Assembly: GCA_900466945.1 (NCBI GenBank)
Contig: UBNV01000013.1
Span: forward strand, 1 to 64,000
Direction: 5' to 3'
Source of the DNA: Hyphomicrobiales bacterium
GTDB taxonomy: Bacteria; Pseudomonadota; Alphaproteobacteria; Rhizobiales; Rhizobiaceae
Length of the DNA stretch: 64,000 nucleotides
The notes beneath the pieces were generated by a model. It worked only from the letters and a program-made list of their open reading frames with translations. It was not told where the DNA came from and ran no database searches. Within the stretch, counting starts at the first letter, position 1. Each line of letters starts with the position of its first letter. The position numbers and the translations under genes are program-made. This document shows positions 33,932 to 42,672 of this stretch, piece after piece.

Positions 33932-34710
33932 CCGTCTATTTCATCGGCGCTGGGCCCGGAGCCCCCGATCTGATCACTGTTCGCGGCCTTCGCCTGATCG
34001 AGCGCTGCCCGGTCTGCCTCTATGCCGGGTCGCTGGTGCCGGAAGAAATCGTCGAAGCGGCCCCCGAGGGCGCGATCGTCAAGGACACGGCCCCCATGCA
34101 TCTCGACGAGATCGTCGCGGAGATGGTGGCGGCCCATGACCGCGGCGAAGACGTCGCGCGCGTGCATTCCGGCGACCCGTCGATCTACGGCGCGATCGCC
34201 GAACAGATGCGCCGCCTTGATGCGGCCGGCATTCCCTATGACGTCGTGCCCGGCGTGCCGGCCTTTGCGGCGACGGCTGCACGACTGAAGACCGAACTGA
34301 CGCTGCCCGAAATCGCCCAGACGGTCATCGTCACCCGCACGGAGATGAAGGCATCCTCCATGCCGGAATTCGAGACACTGGAGATCCTGGGCAGGTCGCG
34401 GGCGACGCTTGCGATCCATCTGTCGATCCGCAACCTCACCCATATCCGCGATACGCTGACCCCCTATTACGGCGAGGACTGCCCGGTCGTGGTCGCTTAT
34501 CGCTCGACATGGCCCGACGAACTCTTCATCCGCACCACGCTGAAGGATATGGCCGATGAAGTGCGCAAGGCGAAGATCACCCGGACAGCCCTGATCATGG
34601 TCGGCAAGGTCTTCGGACATGTCGAGTTCCGCGACAGCGATCTTTACAATGCGGGCTTCAGCCATGTGCTGAGAAACGTCGGCAAGAAGAAGGCCGCAAA
34701 GGCAGGCTGA
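33928..34710 (+). CDS. cobM: Precorrin-4 C11-methyltransferase
   Basis: A 260-residue tetrapyrrole methylase of the CobM/CbiF group with YFIGAGPGAPDLITVRG at the N-terminus, HSGDPSIYGAIAEQ, and PYDVVPGVPAFAATAA. It adds the C11 methyl to precorrin-4. It overlaps the CbiG-CobJ gene by ATGA and is the last recognisable corrin gene in the window. A GFA-family gene begins right after its stop. Confidence 0.97.
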   Translation: MTVYFIGAGPGAPDLITVRGLRLIERCPVCLYAGSLVPEEIVEAAPEGAIVKDTAPMHLDEIVAEMVAAHDRGEDVARVHSGDPSIYGAIAEQMRRLDAAGIPYDVVPGVPAFAATAARLKTELTLPEIAQTVIVTRTEMKASSMPEFETLEILGRSRATLAIHLSIRNLTHIRDTLTPYYGEDCPVVVAYRSTWPDELFIRTTLKDMADEVRKAKITRTALIMVGKVFGHVEFRDSDLYNAGFSHVLRNVGKKKAAKAG

Positions 34711-35196
34711 GTGGCGCAGCGTCTTAGGCGAGAGGAGAAGGGTCATGAGAGTGCAGACGAAGATCACGGCAGCTGCCGCTGCGGGCAGGTGACGCTCAAG
34801 GTGAAGGGGCGGCCTCTGATGACCATGGCGTGCCACTGCAAGGGCTGCCAGCGGATGACGGCCAGCGCTTTTTCGCTGAGCGCGCTCTTCCCGCAGGAAA
34901 GCGTCGAGATCGAAGGCCTTCAGCCGGTAATAGGCGGCCTGCATGGCGAGTTGCGCCATCACTTCTGCCCGCATTGCCTGAGCTGGATCTTCACCCGGGC
35001 CGACATGCTCGGGCCACTCATCAACATCCGGTCGACCATGCTGGAGAGCACCGCCGAGCTTCCACCTTTCATCGAGACCTGCGTGTCCGAAAAGCTGCCC
35101 TGGGTGACTGTGCCCGCCCGGCACAGCTATGCGCAATTCCCGCCGATGGACGACTTTCCAAAGCTCATGGGCGAGTTTGCGGAAACATGCGGCTGA
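34711..35196 (+). CDS. GFA-family zinc-binding protein after cobM
   Basis: A 161-residue GFA/CENP-V fold protein. Zn ligands are in GSCRCGQVTL, CHCKGCQRMT and FCPHCLSW. The start is assigned to GTG at 34711, directly after the cobM stop; the first 20 residues are charged and outside the domain, so a later start is possible. It is not a close copy of the GFA gene after cobN. Function unknown. Confidence 0.85.
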   Translation: MAQRLRREEKGHESADEDHGSCRCGQVTLKVKGRPLMTMACHCKGCQRMTASAFSLSALFPQESVEIEGLQPVIGGLHGELRHHFCPHCLSWIFTRADMLGPLINIRSTMLESTAELPPFIETCVSEKLPWVTVPARHSYAQFPPMDDFPKLMGEFAETCG

Positions 35197-35261
35197 TCGC
35201 TTTCACGTCCACCGGGATTGGGATATGTAACGCGCTTCCTTGATACAGGACGACCAATTTC

Positions 35262-36227
35262 ATGCATAAAGTCATCTTTGATACGGACCCTGGCGTCGAC
35301 GACGCCATGGCGCTTCTCTTCCTGCACCATCATCCGGAGATTGATCTCCTCGGCATTACCACCGTCTTCGGCAATGCCGAGATCGATGTGACCACACGCA
35401 ACGCGCTGTTCCTGAAGCGCGAGTGGAAGATCGATGCCCCCGTTTCGCGTGGCGCCGGCGAGACCTTCATTCCGCATCGAGTCAGCCATGAGCCGCCGAA
35501 ATTCATTCATGGCGATGATGGGCTTGGCAATATCGGCGTGCCCGAGGTGACGGACGTCCATCCCGACCCACGCCCGGCTCACCGCTTCATCGTCGAGACG
35601 GTGCGTGCCAATCCGGGCGAGGTGACCATTGTGGCCGTCGGTCGCATGACCAATCTCGCCAATGCACTGAAGGAAGACCCGGAGATTGTCGGTCTCGTCA
35701 AGGAGATCGTCATCATGGGCGGCGCCTTCGACGTCAACGGCAATGTCACGCCGGCCGCCGAAGCCAATATCCATGGCGACCCGGAAGCAGCCGACGTGGT
35801 GATGACGGCAAAATGGCCGGTCGTCGTCGTTGGTCTCGACGTCACGATGCAGACGGTGATGACCCGCACGCAGCTCGCGGACATCAGAGACGCCGCCGGC
35901 ACCAGCCGCGCACGCCTGCTATTCGACCTCTCACAGTTTTATATCGATTTCTACGAAGGCCTGGTCGACGACGGCATGGTCGTTCACGACAGCTGCGCCT
36001 GCGTCTATGTCGTGGCGCCGGAACTCTTCAGGACCCGCAGCGGCGTCATCCGCGTCGTCTGCGGCGGCATCGCCGATGGCCAGACGATCCAGAAGCCGGA
36101 TGGTCGTGGATTCGGTCCCTCGGATTGGGATGGTGATCTGCCGAGCCAGAAGATCTGCACCGAGATCGATGCGCCGGCTGTGCTGAAGCTCATTCATGAC
36201 GTGATCGTTGCTGTCCGCGAAGACTGA
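35262..36227 (+). CDS. Inosine-uridine-type nucleoside hydrolase
   Basis: A 321-residue nucleoside N-ribohydrolase with the Ca2+-binding signature FDTDPGVDDAMALLF at the N-terminus, VAVGRMTNLANAL, IVIMGGAFDVNGNVTPAAE with the catalytic-site asparagine, and a later HDSCACVYV segment containing the second Ca-ligand aspartate. It splits ribonucleosides to ribose and base for salvage. Base preference cannot be read from sequence. It ends just before a strong bidirectional terminator. Confidence 0.94.
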   Translation: MHKVIFDTDPGVDDAMALLFLHHHPEIDLLGITTVFGNAEIDVTTRNALFLKREWKIDAPVSRGAGETFIPHRVSHEPPKFIHGDDGLGNIGVPEVTDVHPDPRPAHRFIVETVRANPGEVTIVAVGRMTNLANALKEDPEIVGLVKEIVIMGGAFDVNGNVTPAAEANIHGDPEAADVVMTAKWPVVVVGLDVTMQTVMTRTQLADIRDAAGTSRARLLFDLSQFYIDFYEGLVDDGMVVHDSCACVYVVAPELFRTRSGVIRVVCGGIADGQTIQKPDGRGFGPSDWDGDLPSQKICTEIDAPAVLKLIHDVIVAVRED

Positions 36228-36250
36228 GCAGCGCCTCTGAGCAGACAAAG

Positions 36251-36286
36251 AAAAACCCCGGATCTGGGAGGAGATCCGGGGTTTTT
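36251..36286. terminator. Bidirectional terminator with a CUCCUCCC loop on the minus strand
   Basis: A perfect 15-base-pair stem (AAAAACCCCGGATCT with AGATCCGGGGTTTTT) around GGGAGG can terminate both the nucleoside hydrolase (+) and the DUF1127 gene (-). On the minus strand the apex reads CTCCTCCC, similar to the anti-Shine-Dalgarno motif in the three hairpins at 36720-36840. Confidence 0.9.
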
Positions 36287-36317
36287 CTATTCTGGATCCG
36301 ACCGAAGTCGGGACCAA

Positions 36318-36464
36318 TCAGCCGTTGACGGCGTGACGGGCAACGCGACGGATGTCTTCGCGGCCAATGCCGAGGTCGCGGAGTTCGCGGTCCGACATGC
36401 GGCCGAGTTCGGTGATGGTCTGACGATACTTGCGCCAATTGGTCAGCGAGCGAGCAATGTTCAT
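36318..36464 (-). CDS. DUF1127 small protein
   Basis: A 48-residue Arg-rich protein of the DUF1127 family (YjiS-like) with LTNWRKYRQTITELGRMSDREL and DLGIGREDIRRVARHA. In Rhodobacter the DUF1127 protein CcaF1 binds RNA and is encoded just with CCUCCUCCC-motif sRNAs; in Agrobacterium short DUF1127 proteins affect phosphate and carbon metabolism. GAGG precedes the ATG at 36464. It lies downstream of an sRNA with three such motifs on the same strand. Confidence 0.92.
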   Translation of the reverse strand: MNIARSLTNWRKYRQTITELGRMSDRELRDLGIGREDIRRVARHAVNG

Positions 36465-36719
36465 TGGGTCTACCTCTTTGGTGGTTTGGACCCATCCGTG
36501 GGCCCCTTCGAATTTCATGAGGTGAATATATGCTGCATTGCGAAACGTTTGAAGACATAATGCAACAGGTCACCCATGCGCTGAGCGCATAACAATCGAT
36601 TTAACCTGTTGTTAACTGGCGATTTTTTGTGCATTTGCATCAAGCTGATGCCGTGCATTGCATTCGGGCAGATCGTTGCGACGTTCTGCAGGTAATTGTT
36701 CAGCGGGTAGGATGAGGCC

Positions 36720-36845
36720 AAAAAAATAACGCTCACCGGGGGAGGAGGTCCGGTGAGCGTCATTTGTGCAGACCAACGACTGGGAGGAGGAGTGTCGTTG
36801 GTCAATCGAGCCCGCATTGGGAGGAGGTAACGCGGGCCGAAGGAG
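36720..36845 (-). ncRNA. Alpha-r14 (NfeR1-like) sRNA with three anti-Shine-Dalgarno hairpins
   Basis: Read on the minus strand, three hairpins in a row each expose CCTCCTCCC in the loop. Stem 1: 36810-36815 with 36832-36837 (6 bp). Stem 2: 36771-36780 with 36794-36803 (10 bp, perfect). Stem 3: 36729-36739 with 36750-36760 (11 bp, perfect), followed by seven T, so it is also the terminator. This layout matches the alpha-r14 family of Rhizobiales (NfeR1 in S. meliloti), about 120 bases with ultraconserved CCUCCUCCC loops. The 5' end is estimated. The motif is complementary to Shine-Dalgarno sequences. Confidence 0.85.
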
Positions 36846-36890
36846 AAGCGCCAGAAGTTCCGTCGCTCTGTTGACAATCAATATACGCGA

Positions 36891-36906
36891 CACAAACGAG
36901 TTTGTG
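36891..36906. promoter_or_regulatory. Palindrome upstream of the sRNA
   Basis: CACAAAC-GA-GTTTGTG is a perfect 7-base inverted repeat about 50-60 bases upstream of the expected sRNA start on the minus strand, with TATATTG between them as a possible -10 region. It is a candidate operator. The remaining part of the 36465-37037 region shows no gene. Confidence 0.4.
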
Positions 36907-37037
36907 CAGTGCAATATTGACATGGAAGGCATGCGGTTTCTGCATGGGCGCGCAAGGCGTAGGTCGAGAAGACTTCGGTCGCTTGTCTTTCTCACGCGCC
37001 CGTTCCAGATTGCGGGCGGGATCAAAGGGGAGTGGCC

Positions 37038-38144
37038 ATGTACCGAGGCAGGTTGAAGCGCGATCTGGACGAGTGGGTCGAGCGTGGGCTGATCGACAAG
37101 GCAACGGCGGGAAGGCTGCTGGACGACGTTGACCGGCGCGGCTCTCGCTTCAGCATTGGCGGCGTCCTGTCGATGTTTGCGGCTGTCCTGATCGCCGCAT
37201 CACTCCTGATGCTGATTGCCGCCAACTGGGAGGCGATACCGAGAACAAGCAAGGTCGTGGGGATCATCGCCCTGATCTGGCTTTTCCACGGGACGGCGCT
37301 GCTCGCACGGTCCAGGGGCGCGGACCGAATGGCCGCCGGAGCGCTGGTGCTCGGCTCCGCGGCCTTCGGCGGTGCGATTGCGCTGATCGGGCAACTCTAT
37401 CATCTCTCGGGAGACACCTTCTCGGCGATGCTGCTCTGGTTCACAGTGACGGCCGGTTCGGCAGCACTCTTTCGCTCCGGCGCGCTGACGGTCGTTTCAG
37501 GCGCCCTTTCGCTGGTGACCTTCTGGGGCGGCTTCGACAGTTTCGGCTGGGAGGTCGGCGGCCATGGCCTGTGGGCCTATTGGCCACCTTTCGCCGCAGC
37601 CGTCGTCTTTGCCCTGTCCCGCTTCACCGGCACAGATCGCGCAAAACATTTTGGCTATATCCTGCTTATCGCCTGGATCTGGTGGATCGTCATTCTGGAC
37701 CGGAACGAAGCCTATGCCTTCACCGTCGGTGTCGCCGCCACGATCTTGTTCCTGGCGCTGACCGTGCCGCGCTCTCCGCTTCAGGCGATCCATCGAAAGC
37801 TGGGCGCTTCCGCAAGCTTCTATACTCTGGTGATGGCGCTCACGGGCTTTGCCTATGTGCAGGGCAATGCGCTCGACGCCATGGCGACGGCGGCCCTTGG
37901 GGTCGCGATCCTCGCCTTGTCGATGTCCGCCATCGCGCTTGAAGGTCGGGACAATGGCGCGGTGCGTTATCTCGCCTATGGCGCCTTCGCTGCGGAGATC
38001 CTGTACCTTTCCTACGAGACGATCGACAGCATTCTCGGAACTTCGGCTTTCTTCCTCCTTTCGGGCCTGGTCGTTGCCGTGCTGGCATTCATTGTCGTAC
38101 GTCTCGAAAAGCGCTTCTCACGTTCCACAGCGGAGGTGAAGTAA
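37038..38144 (+). CDS. DUF2157 multi-pass membrane protein
   Basis: A 368-residue inner-membrane protein. The soluble N-terminal stretch (YRGRLKRDLDEWVERGLI, then ATAGRLLDDV) is the DUF2157 signature; from residue 40 to the end there are about ten hydrophobic helices. GGGGAG precedes the ATG at 37038. It is coupled (TAATG) to the GDYXXLXY-domain gene; the pair occurs together in many bacteria, but its role is not known. Confidence 0.88.
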   Translation: MYRGRLKRDLDEWVERGLIDKATAGRLLDDVDRRGSRFSIGGVLSMFAAVLIAASLLMLIAANWEAIPRTSKVVGIIALIWLFHGTALLARSRGADRMAAGALVLGSAAFGGAIALIGQLYHLSGDTFSAMLLWFTVTAGSAALFRSGALTVVSGALSLVTFWGGFDSFGWEVGGHGLWAYWPPFAAAVVFALSRFTGTDRAKHFGYILLIAWIWWIVILDRNEAYAFTVGVAATILFLALTVPRSPLQAIHRKLGASASFYTLVMALTGFAYVQGNALDAMATAALGVAILALSMSAIALEGRDNGAVRYLAYGAFAAEILYLSYETIDSILGTSAFFLLSGLVVAVLAFIVVRLEKRFSRSTAEVK

Positions 38145-38719
38145 TGATCGGGACCAAAGCTTTTGCCGCCGCTGCCCTGCTGGTTTCGGTCGTCCAGACC
38201 GCGATCCTGGGCTCCATGATTGAGGGTAGGGCTTCCATCCTGAGATCTGGTACCGATGTTCTCCTGAAGACGGCGCCTGTCGATCCGAGGGACCTTTTGC
38301 GCGGCGATTACGTCATCCTCACTTACGACATCTCGACGATATCGACGACGTCTGTGACCGGGGCGCGGCCGGAAGCCGGTTCGCTGGCGCAGCTCCATGT
38401 ACGCCTCAAACCGGGTTCGGATGGCTATTGGATTGTGTCAGAAGCCTCATTTGACCCCCTGGCCGAGGAAGCCAGCAGCGTTGTATTGCTGTCCCGGCCC
38501 ATCACGATCTACGACTGGGAGTGGTCGAACGCCGGCAATCTAACGGTCTCCTATGGCATAGAAAGCTTCTACGTGCCCGAAGGCGAGGGCAAGCCGATTG
38601 AGGACGGGCGCAACGAGGGCAGGGTATCGGTCGCGATCCGTGTGTCCGACGAGGGCCGGGCACAGATTCGCGCCCTCATGCTGGATGGCGAGCCGCTCTA
38701 CGAAGAGCCGCTGTACTGA
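38144..38719 (+). CDS. GDYXXLXY-domain protein
   Basis: A 191-residue protein with an N-terminal signal anchor (about 5-25) and the name-giving motif RGDYVILTYDIS at about residue 54, followed by a beta-rich periplasmic domain ending in RVSVAIRVSDEGRAQIRAL. The GDYXXLXY family is commonly the partner of DUF2157 proteins. Function unknown. The one-base overlap with the previous gene implies coupled translation. Confidence 0.88.
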   Translation: MIGTKAFAAAALLVSVVQTAILGSMIEGRASILRSGTDVLLKTAPVDPRDLLRGDYVILTYDISTISTTSVTGARPEAGSLAQLHVRLKPGSDGYWIVSEASFDPLAEEASSVVLLSRPITIYDWEWSNAGNLTVSYGIESFYVPEGEGKPIEDGRNEGRVSVAIRVSDEGRAQIRALMLDGEPLYEEPLY

Positions 38720-38868
38720 GCGGCGTCCCTCGTCCGCTGCAATGCCTGTGAAACCGGCTGTGAGCGCCTTGCAACCCTGTCATTTTTCCTTTGCGTGGGG
38801 GAAAACGGGTGTTATAGAGACGCGCGCTCCGGAGGGGCCATGCGCGAACGCAGCATGCGCTTTTGGAC

Positions 38869-38953
<85 letters not shown>

Positions 38954-39134
38954 GCTAAGCCGCGCGGGATGGATAAGAGACGCACAGGGTTGTGGCTCTG
39001 CTCATCCGGCGCCGTTTTGCTTGGCAGAATGTTTGATTGCGACGCAGCCACGTCCGGGAAAATGAATTCCGGCGTCGTGCTCAGTGAAACCACCGGCTGC
39101 CCGAGCACGGCCGCCACGACATGAAGGTAAGAAC

Positions 39135-40613
39135 ATGCAGGTTATCGAAACGCTCGCTGAAGGGCTGAAGCGCGAAATCAAGGTCGTGATCCCGGCCAAG
39201 GACATGGAACAGCAGATGAACGAGCGTCTGGCCGACGTGAAGGACAAGGTCCGCATCAACGGCTTCCGCCCGGGCAAGGTGCCGGTTTCGCACGTCAAGA
39301 AGATGTACGGCAAGTCGATCATGGCTGAACTGGTCAACGAGATCATCCGCGACCGCCCGAGCGCGATCCTGTCGGAGCGCGGCGAAAAGTCGGCGACACA
39401 GCCGGAAATCGTCATGACGGAAGACGAGAAGGAAGCGGAAAAGATTCTGTCGGCTCAGGCCGATCTGGAGTTCACGCTTTCCTACGAGATCATTCCGGCG
39501 ATCGAACTGAAGTCGGTCGACGGCATCAAGGTCACCCGCGAAGTCGTCGACGTCTCGGAAGAAGAGATCACCGAGCAGATCGAAAAGATCGCGGAAAGCG
39601 CCCGCACCTTCGAGACCAAGAAGGGCAAGGCTGCTGACGGCGACCGCGTCACCATGGACTACCTCGGCAAGGTCGACGGCGAAGCCTTCGACGGCGGCAA
39701 GGACGAAGACGCAGAACTGGTCATCGGTTCGAACCGCTTCATCCCGGGCTTCGAAGAACAGCTCGTTGGCCTGAAGGCCGGTGACGAAAAGGTCATCACC
39801 GTGAACTTCCCGGCCGATTACCCGGCTGCCAACCTCGCCGGCAAGGAAGCCACCTTCGACATCACCGTCAAGGAAGTGGCCGCACCTGCCGCTACCGAAA
39901 TCAACGACGAGCTGGCCACCAAGCTCGGCGTCGAATCGGTCGAAAAGCTGAAGGAAATCGTCCGCGGCCAGATCGAGAGCCAGTACGGCAACGTCACCCG
40001 CCAGAAGGTCAAGCGTCAGATCCTCGACCAGCTGGACGCCCTCTACAAGTTCGAGTCGCCCTCCAAGCTCGTCGATGCCGAGTTCGAGAACATCTGGCGC
40101 CAGATCAACACGGATCTCGCCCAGTCCGGCAAGACCTTCGCTGACGAAGACACGACGGAAGAAGCAGCCCGCGAAGAATACCGCGCGCTCGCTGAGCGTC
40201 GCGTCCGTCTCGGCCTCGTGCTCTCCGAAATCGGCGAAAAGGCCGGCATCGAAGTGACCGAAGAAGAAATGCAGCGTTCGCTTTTCGCCCAGCTGCAGCA
40301 GTTCCCGGGCCAGGAAAAGCAGATCCTCGACTTCTTCCGCAACACGCCGGGTGCAGCCGCTTCCCTGCGCGCGCCGATCTTCGAAGAGAAGGTGATCGAC
40401 AAGCTGCTGGCTGAAGTCTCCGTCACCGACAAGAAGGTGAGCAAGGAAGAGCTTCTCGCCGACGACGCCGAAGAAGGTGACAAGCCGGCCAAGAAGGCTG
40501 CCCCGAAGAAGAAGGCTGCTGCCAAGGCTGACGACGCTGCCGAAGGCGAAGAAGCCGCTCCGAAGAAGAAGGCTGCTCCGAAGAAGAAGGCCGCCGAAGG
40601 CGACGCCGAATAA
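39135..40613 (+). CDS. tig: Trigger factor
   Basis: A 492-residue ribosome-bound chaperone and prolyl isomerase. The N-terminal ribosome-binding domain has [18 protein letters not shown] (the ribosome-docking GFRxGxxP loop); the FKBP-like PPIase domain spans about 165-250 ([19 protein letters not shown]); the rest is the helical substrate-binding domain. The end (about 460-492) is an Ala/Lys repeat with PKKKAA units, longer than in E. coli Tig. The ATG at 39135 follows AAGG. Confidence 0.97.
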   Translation: MQVIETLAEGLKREIKVVIPAKDMEQQMNERLADVKDKVRINGFRPGKVPVSHVKKMYGKSIMAELVNEIIRDRPSAILSERGEKSATQPEIVMTEDEKEAEKILSAQADLEFTLSYEIIPAIELKSVDGIKVTREVVDVSEEEITEQIEKIAESARTFETKKGKAADGDRVTMDYLGKVDGEAFDGGKDEDAELVIGSNRFIPGFEEQLVGLKAGDEKVITVNFPADYPAANLAGKEATFDITVKEVAAPAATEINDELATKLGVESVEKLKEIVRGQIESQYGNVTRQKVKRQILDQLDALYKFESPSKLVDAEFENIWRQINTDLAQSGKTFADEDTTEEAAREEYRALAERRVRLGLVLSEIGEKAGIEVTEEEMQRSLFAQLQQFPGQEKQILDFFRNTPGAAASLRAPIFEEKVIDKLLAEVSVTDKKVSKEELLADDAEEGDKPAKKAAPKKKAAAKADDAAEGEEAAPKKKAAPKKKAAEGDAE

Positions 40614-40639
40614 TCTTCGTGCTTGATTGAACTTCAGAG

Positions 40640-40665
40640 AAAGCCGTCCTTCGGGGCGGCTTTTT
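40640..40665 (+). terminator. Rho-independent terminator of tig
   Basis: AAAGCCGTCC and GGGCGGCTTT form a 10-base-pair stem with a TTCG tetraloop and a T-tract, 26 bases after the tig stop codon. Confidence 0.9.
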
Positions 40666-40827
40666 CGTATCTGGAGGCATATGTTGGTTCCGTCTTCATA
40701 GAAACCGGTGCGAATTGCCGGACCCGCCGGATATCAGGGAGGGTCATTGCAGAAACGAAGGCCGATGATCGGCAACGCCCTTGTATCGGCAGGCGCGCGC
40801 TCCAGATCAGCGCCATACGCAACCGGA

Positions 40828-42321
40828 ATGATGACCATGACAGACGTCGACCAGCCGCCCAAGATCAATCGATCGGTTCTGCAGCAGGTAATTGCGGGTT
40901 TGAGCGACGGTCTGATTCTGGTCGAGACCGATGGTCGGATCGCCTGGGCGAACCAGTCCGCGCTCGACATGCATCGGATCGAGGTGATCGAGGATCTTGG
41001 CGGTGATGTTGCAGGATACCGCCGTCTGTTCACGCTGCGCTATCGCAACAAACATCGGCTGGACGAAGGCCAATACCCGCTGGAACGACTTCTGGCAGGC
41101 GAGACCGTTGATGACGTGACGGTCGAAGTCTCGCCCGTGGACGATGAGGATGCGATCTGGATCCACACCGTGCGGAGCCTCGTGATCGAGGATGCGGGCG
41201 CTCGGCCTGACGTGCTGGTGCTGGTGTTTCGCGATGAAACCCCGCGCTACGAGGCAGAGAAACGCTTCGAGAGCGCCTTTAACGCCAATCCTGCGCCTGG
41301 CCTTATCTGCCGGCTGGACGACCAGCGCTTCATACGGGTGAACCAGGGTTTCATGGAAATGACCGGTCTCGCCCGCGAAGATGTCATCGGCCGGACGGTC
41401 GAGGAGATCGGCCTCTTTTCCAATTGTGAAACCGGCGAGGATGCGTCCGAGAAGCTCGCCGAGGGGCGACTCATCCGCCAGCGCGAAGCCCTCATACCCA
41501 TTCCGGGAGGTGACCGTCTTGTCATCGTCGCCGGTGAGCCGATTCCGGTGGGCGAAGAAGCCTGCATGCTCTTTACCTTTGCCGATCTCGATGGTCGACG
41601 CCGGGCGCAGAATGCGCTGAGGCAGAGCGAGGAGCGTTTCTCCAAATCCTTCCGCCTGTCGCCGGCTCCAACCGCTATCTCCCGCCTTCACGATTTCGTC
41701 TTCACCGAAGTTAACGAAGCCTTCCTGCAACTCTGTGGCCGAAAGGCCGAGGAAGTGATAGGAAAGACGGCGGCGGAGCTCGGTCTTTGGGAGGATGCCA
41801 AGCTCCGGCGTACGCTCGAGCAGAAACTCAAGGACAATACGCCGGTGCGCGACGAGGCCCTGACCATGCGCCTCAAGGAAGGCAGCATGGCCGAATGTCT
41901 GGTGGCAGCCGAGCGGGTCGAGATCGCCGACCAGCAATGCGTGGTCTGGGCGCTACAGGACGTGACCGAGCGACGCCGAACCGAAGACGAATTGATCCAG
42001 GCAATTGAAAGTGTGATGGCTGACACCTCCTGGTTCAGCCGGACTGTTGTCGACCGACTGGCAACGCTGCGTCAGTCCTCCCGGGGCAAGCCATCGATGG
42101 CAAAGCTTCAGGATCTGTCCGAACGCGAGACGGAAATCCTCTCGCTGATCTGTAAGGGGCTGAGCGATGCCGAGATGGGGGATGTCCTTCATTTATCAAA
42201 ACACACCATTCGCAACCATGTCGCCTCGCTCTATGCCAAGATCGGCGTCAATCGGCGTGCCGCTGCAGTGATCTGGGCTCGCGAGCGCGGTTTCCTGGGG
42301 GAGCAGCCGAAAAGACGCTGA
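40828..42321 (+). CDS. PAS-domain LuxR-type regulator
   Basis: A 497-residue cytoplasmic protein with three PAS-like domains (about 20-130, 145-260 and 265-385; typical sequences are GLILVETDGRIAWANQSALDMH, RFIRVNQGFMEMTGL and FVFTEVNEAFLQLCGR) and a C-terminal LuxR/FixJ-type helix-turn-helix (about 430-490; LSERETEILSLICKGLSDAEMG). It has no histidine kinase or receiver domain, so it probably responds directly to a ligand or redox state. Starts at 40828, 40831 and 40837 are all possible. A TACTAG palindrome follows the gene. Confidence 0.85.
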   Translation: MMTMTDVDQPPKINRSVLQQVIAGLSDGLILVETDGRIAWANQSALDMHRIEVIEDLGGDVAGYRRLFTLRYRNKHRLDEGQYPLERLLAGETVDDVTVEVSPVDDEDAIWIHTVRSLVIEDAGARPDVLVLVFRDETPRYEAEKRFESAFNANPAPGLICRLDDQRFIRVNQGFMEMTGLAREDVIGRTVEEIGLFSNCETGEDASEKLAEGRLIRQREALIPIPGGDRLVIVAGEPIPVGEEACMLFTFADLDGRRRAQNALRQSEERFSKSFRLSPAPTAISRLHDFVFTEVNEAFLQLCGRKAEEVIGKTAAELGLWEDAKLRRTLEQKLKDNTPVRDEALTMRLKEGSMAECLVAAERVEIADQQCVVWALQDVTERRRTEDELIQAIESVMADTSWFSRTVVDRLATLRQSSRGKPSMAKLQDLSERETEILSLICKGLSDAEMGDVLHLSKHTIRNHVASLYAKIGVNRRAAAVIWARERGFLGEQPKRR

Positions 42322-42344
42322 AGACGCGAATTTAGGTCAGAACC

Positions 42345-42361
42345 TACTAGCTGCACTAGTA
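42345..42361. promoter_or_regulatory. Inverted repeat upstream of the CsbD gene
   Basis: TACTAG-CTGCA-CTAGTA is a perfect 6-base inverted repeat 24 bases after the PAS-LuxR gene and 95 bases before the CsbD start. The size suits a dimeric LuxR-type regulator. Its binding protein is unknown. Confidence 0.4.
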
Positions 42362-42455
42362 TTTTGCGCTCTGCAAACCGGCCTTCTCTGAATCTATTTC
42401 TCCCTCATCGCCAACAACGGCGATGTCTACTGATCTAGAGAATAGGAGAAAGACA

Positions 42456-42635
42456 ATGGACAAGAACCGTATCGAAGGTGCCGTTCGTCAGGTCAAGGGA
42501 TCCGTCAAGGAGGCCGCTGGCAAGATCTCCGGCAACCGCCAGCTCGAAGTCGAAGGCAAGAGCGACAAGCTCGCCGGTGAAGCGCAGAGCGCCCTCGGCA
42601 AGGCCAAGGGTAGCGTCAAAGACGCCCTGCGCTAA
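42456..42635 (+). CDS. CsbD-family stress-response protein
   Basis: A 59-residue hydrophilic protein of the CsbD family (MDKNRIEGAVRQVKGSVKEA, with the GKSDKLAGEAQSALGKAKG repeat). Such proteins are abundant in general stress responses; their molecular role is unclear. A strong AGGAG precedes the ATG. It stands between the PAS-LuxR gene and the DUF992 operon, with its own upstream palindrome. Confidence 0.92.
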   Translation: MDKNRIEGAVRQVKGSVKEAAGKISGNRQLEVEGKSDKLAGEAQSALGKAKGSVKDALR

Positions 42636-42672
42636 GTCGCACCAAGCAATAGACCTCGGAGTTGTTCCCACC

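Noticed and set aside
36862-36900. Plus-strand promoter (TTGACA near 36871) for the DUF2157 gene
   Set aside because: No convincing -10 element follows at 16-18 bases, and it overlaps the region that seems to drive the minus-strand sRNA.
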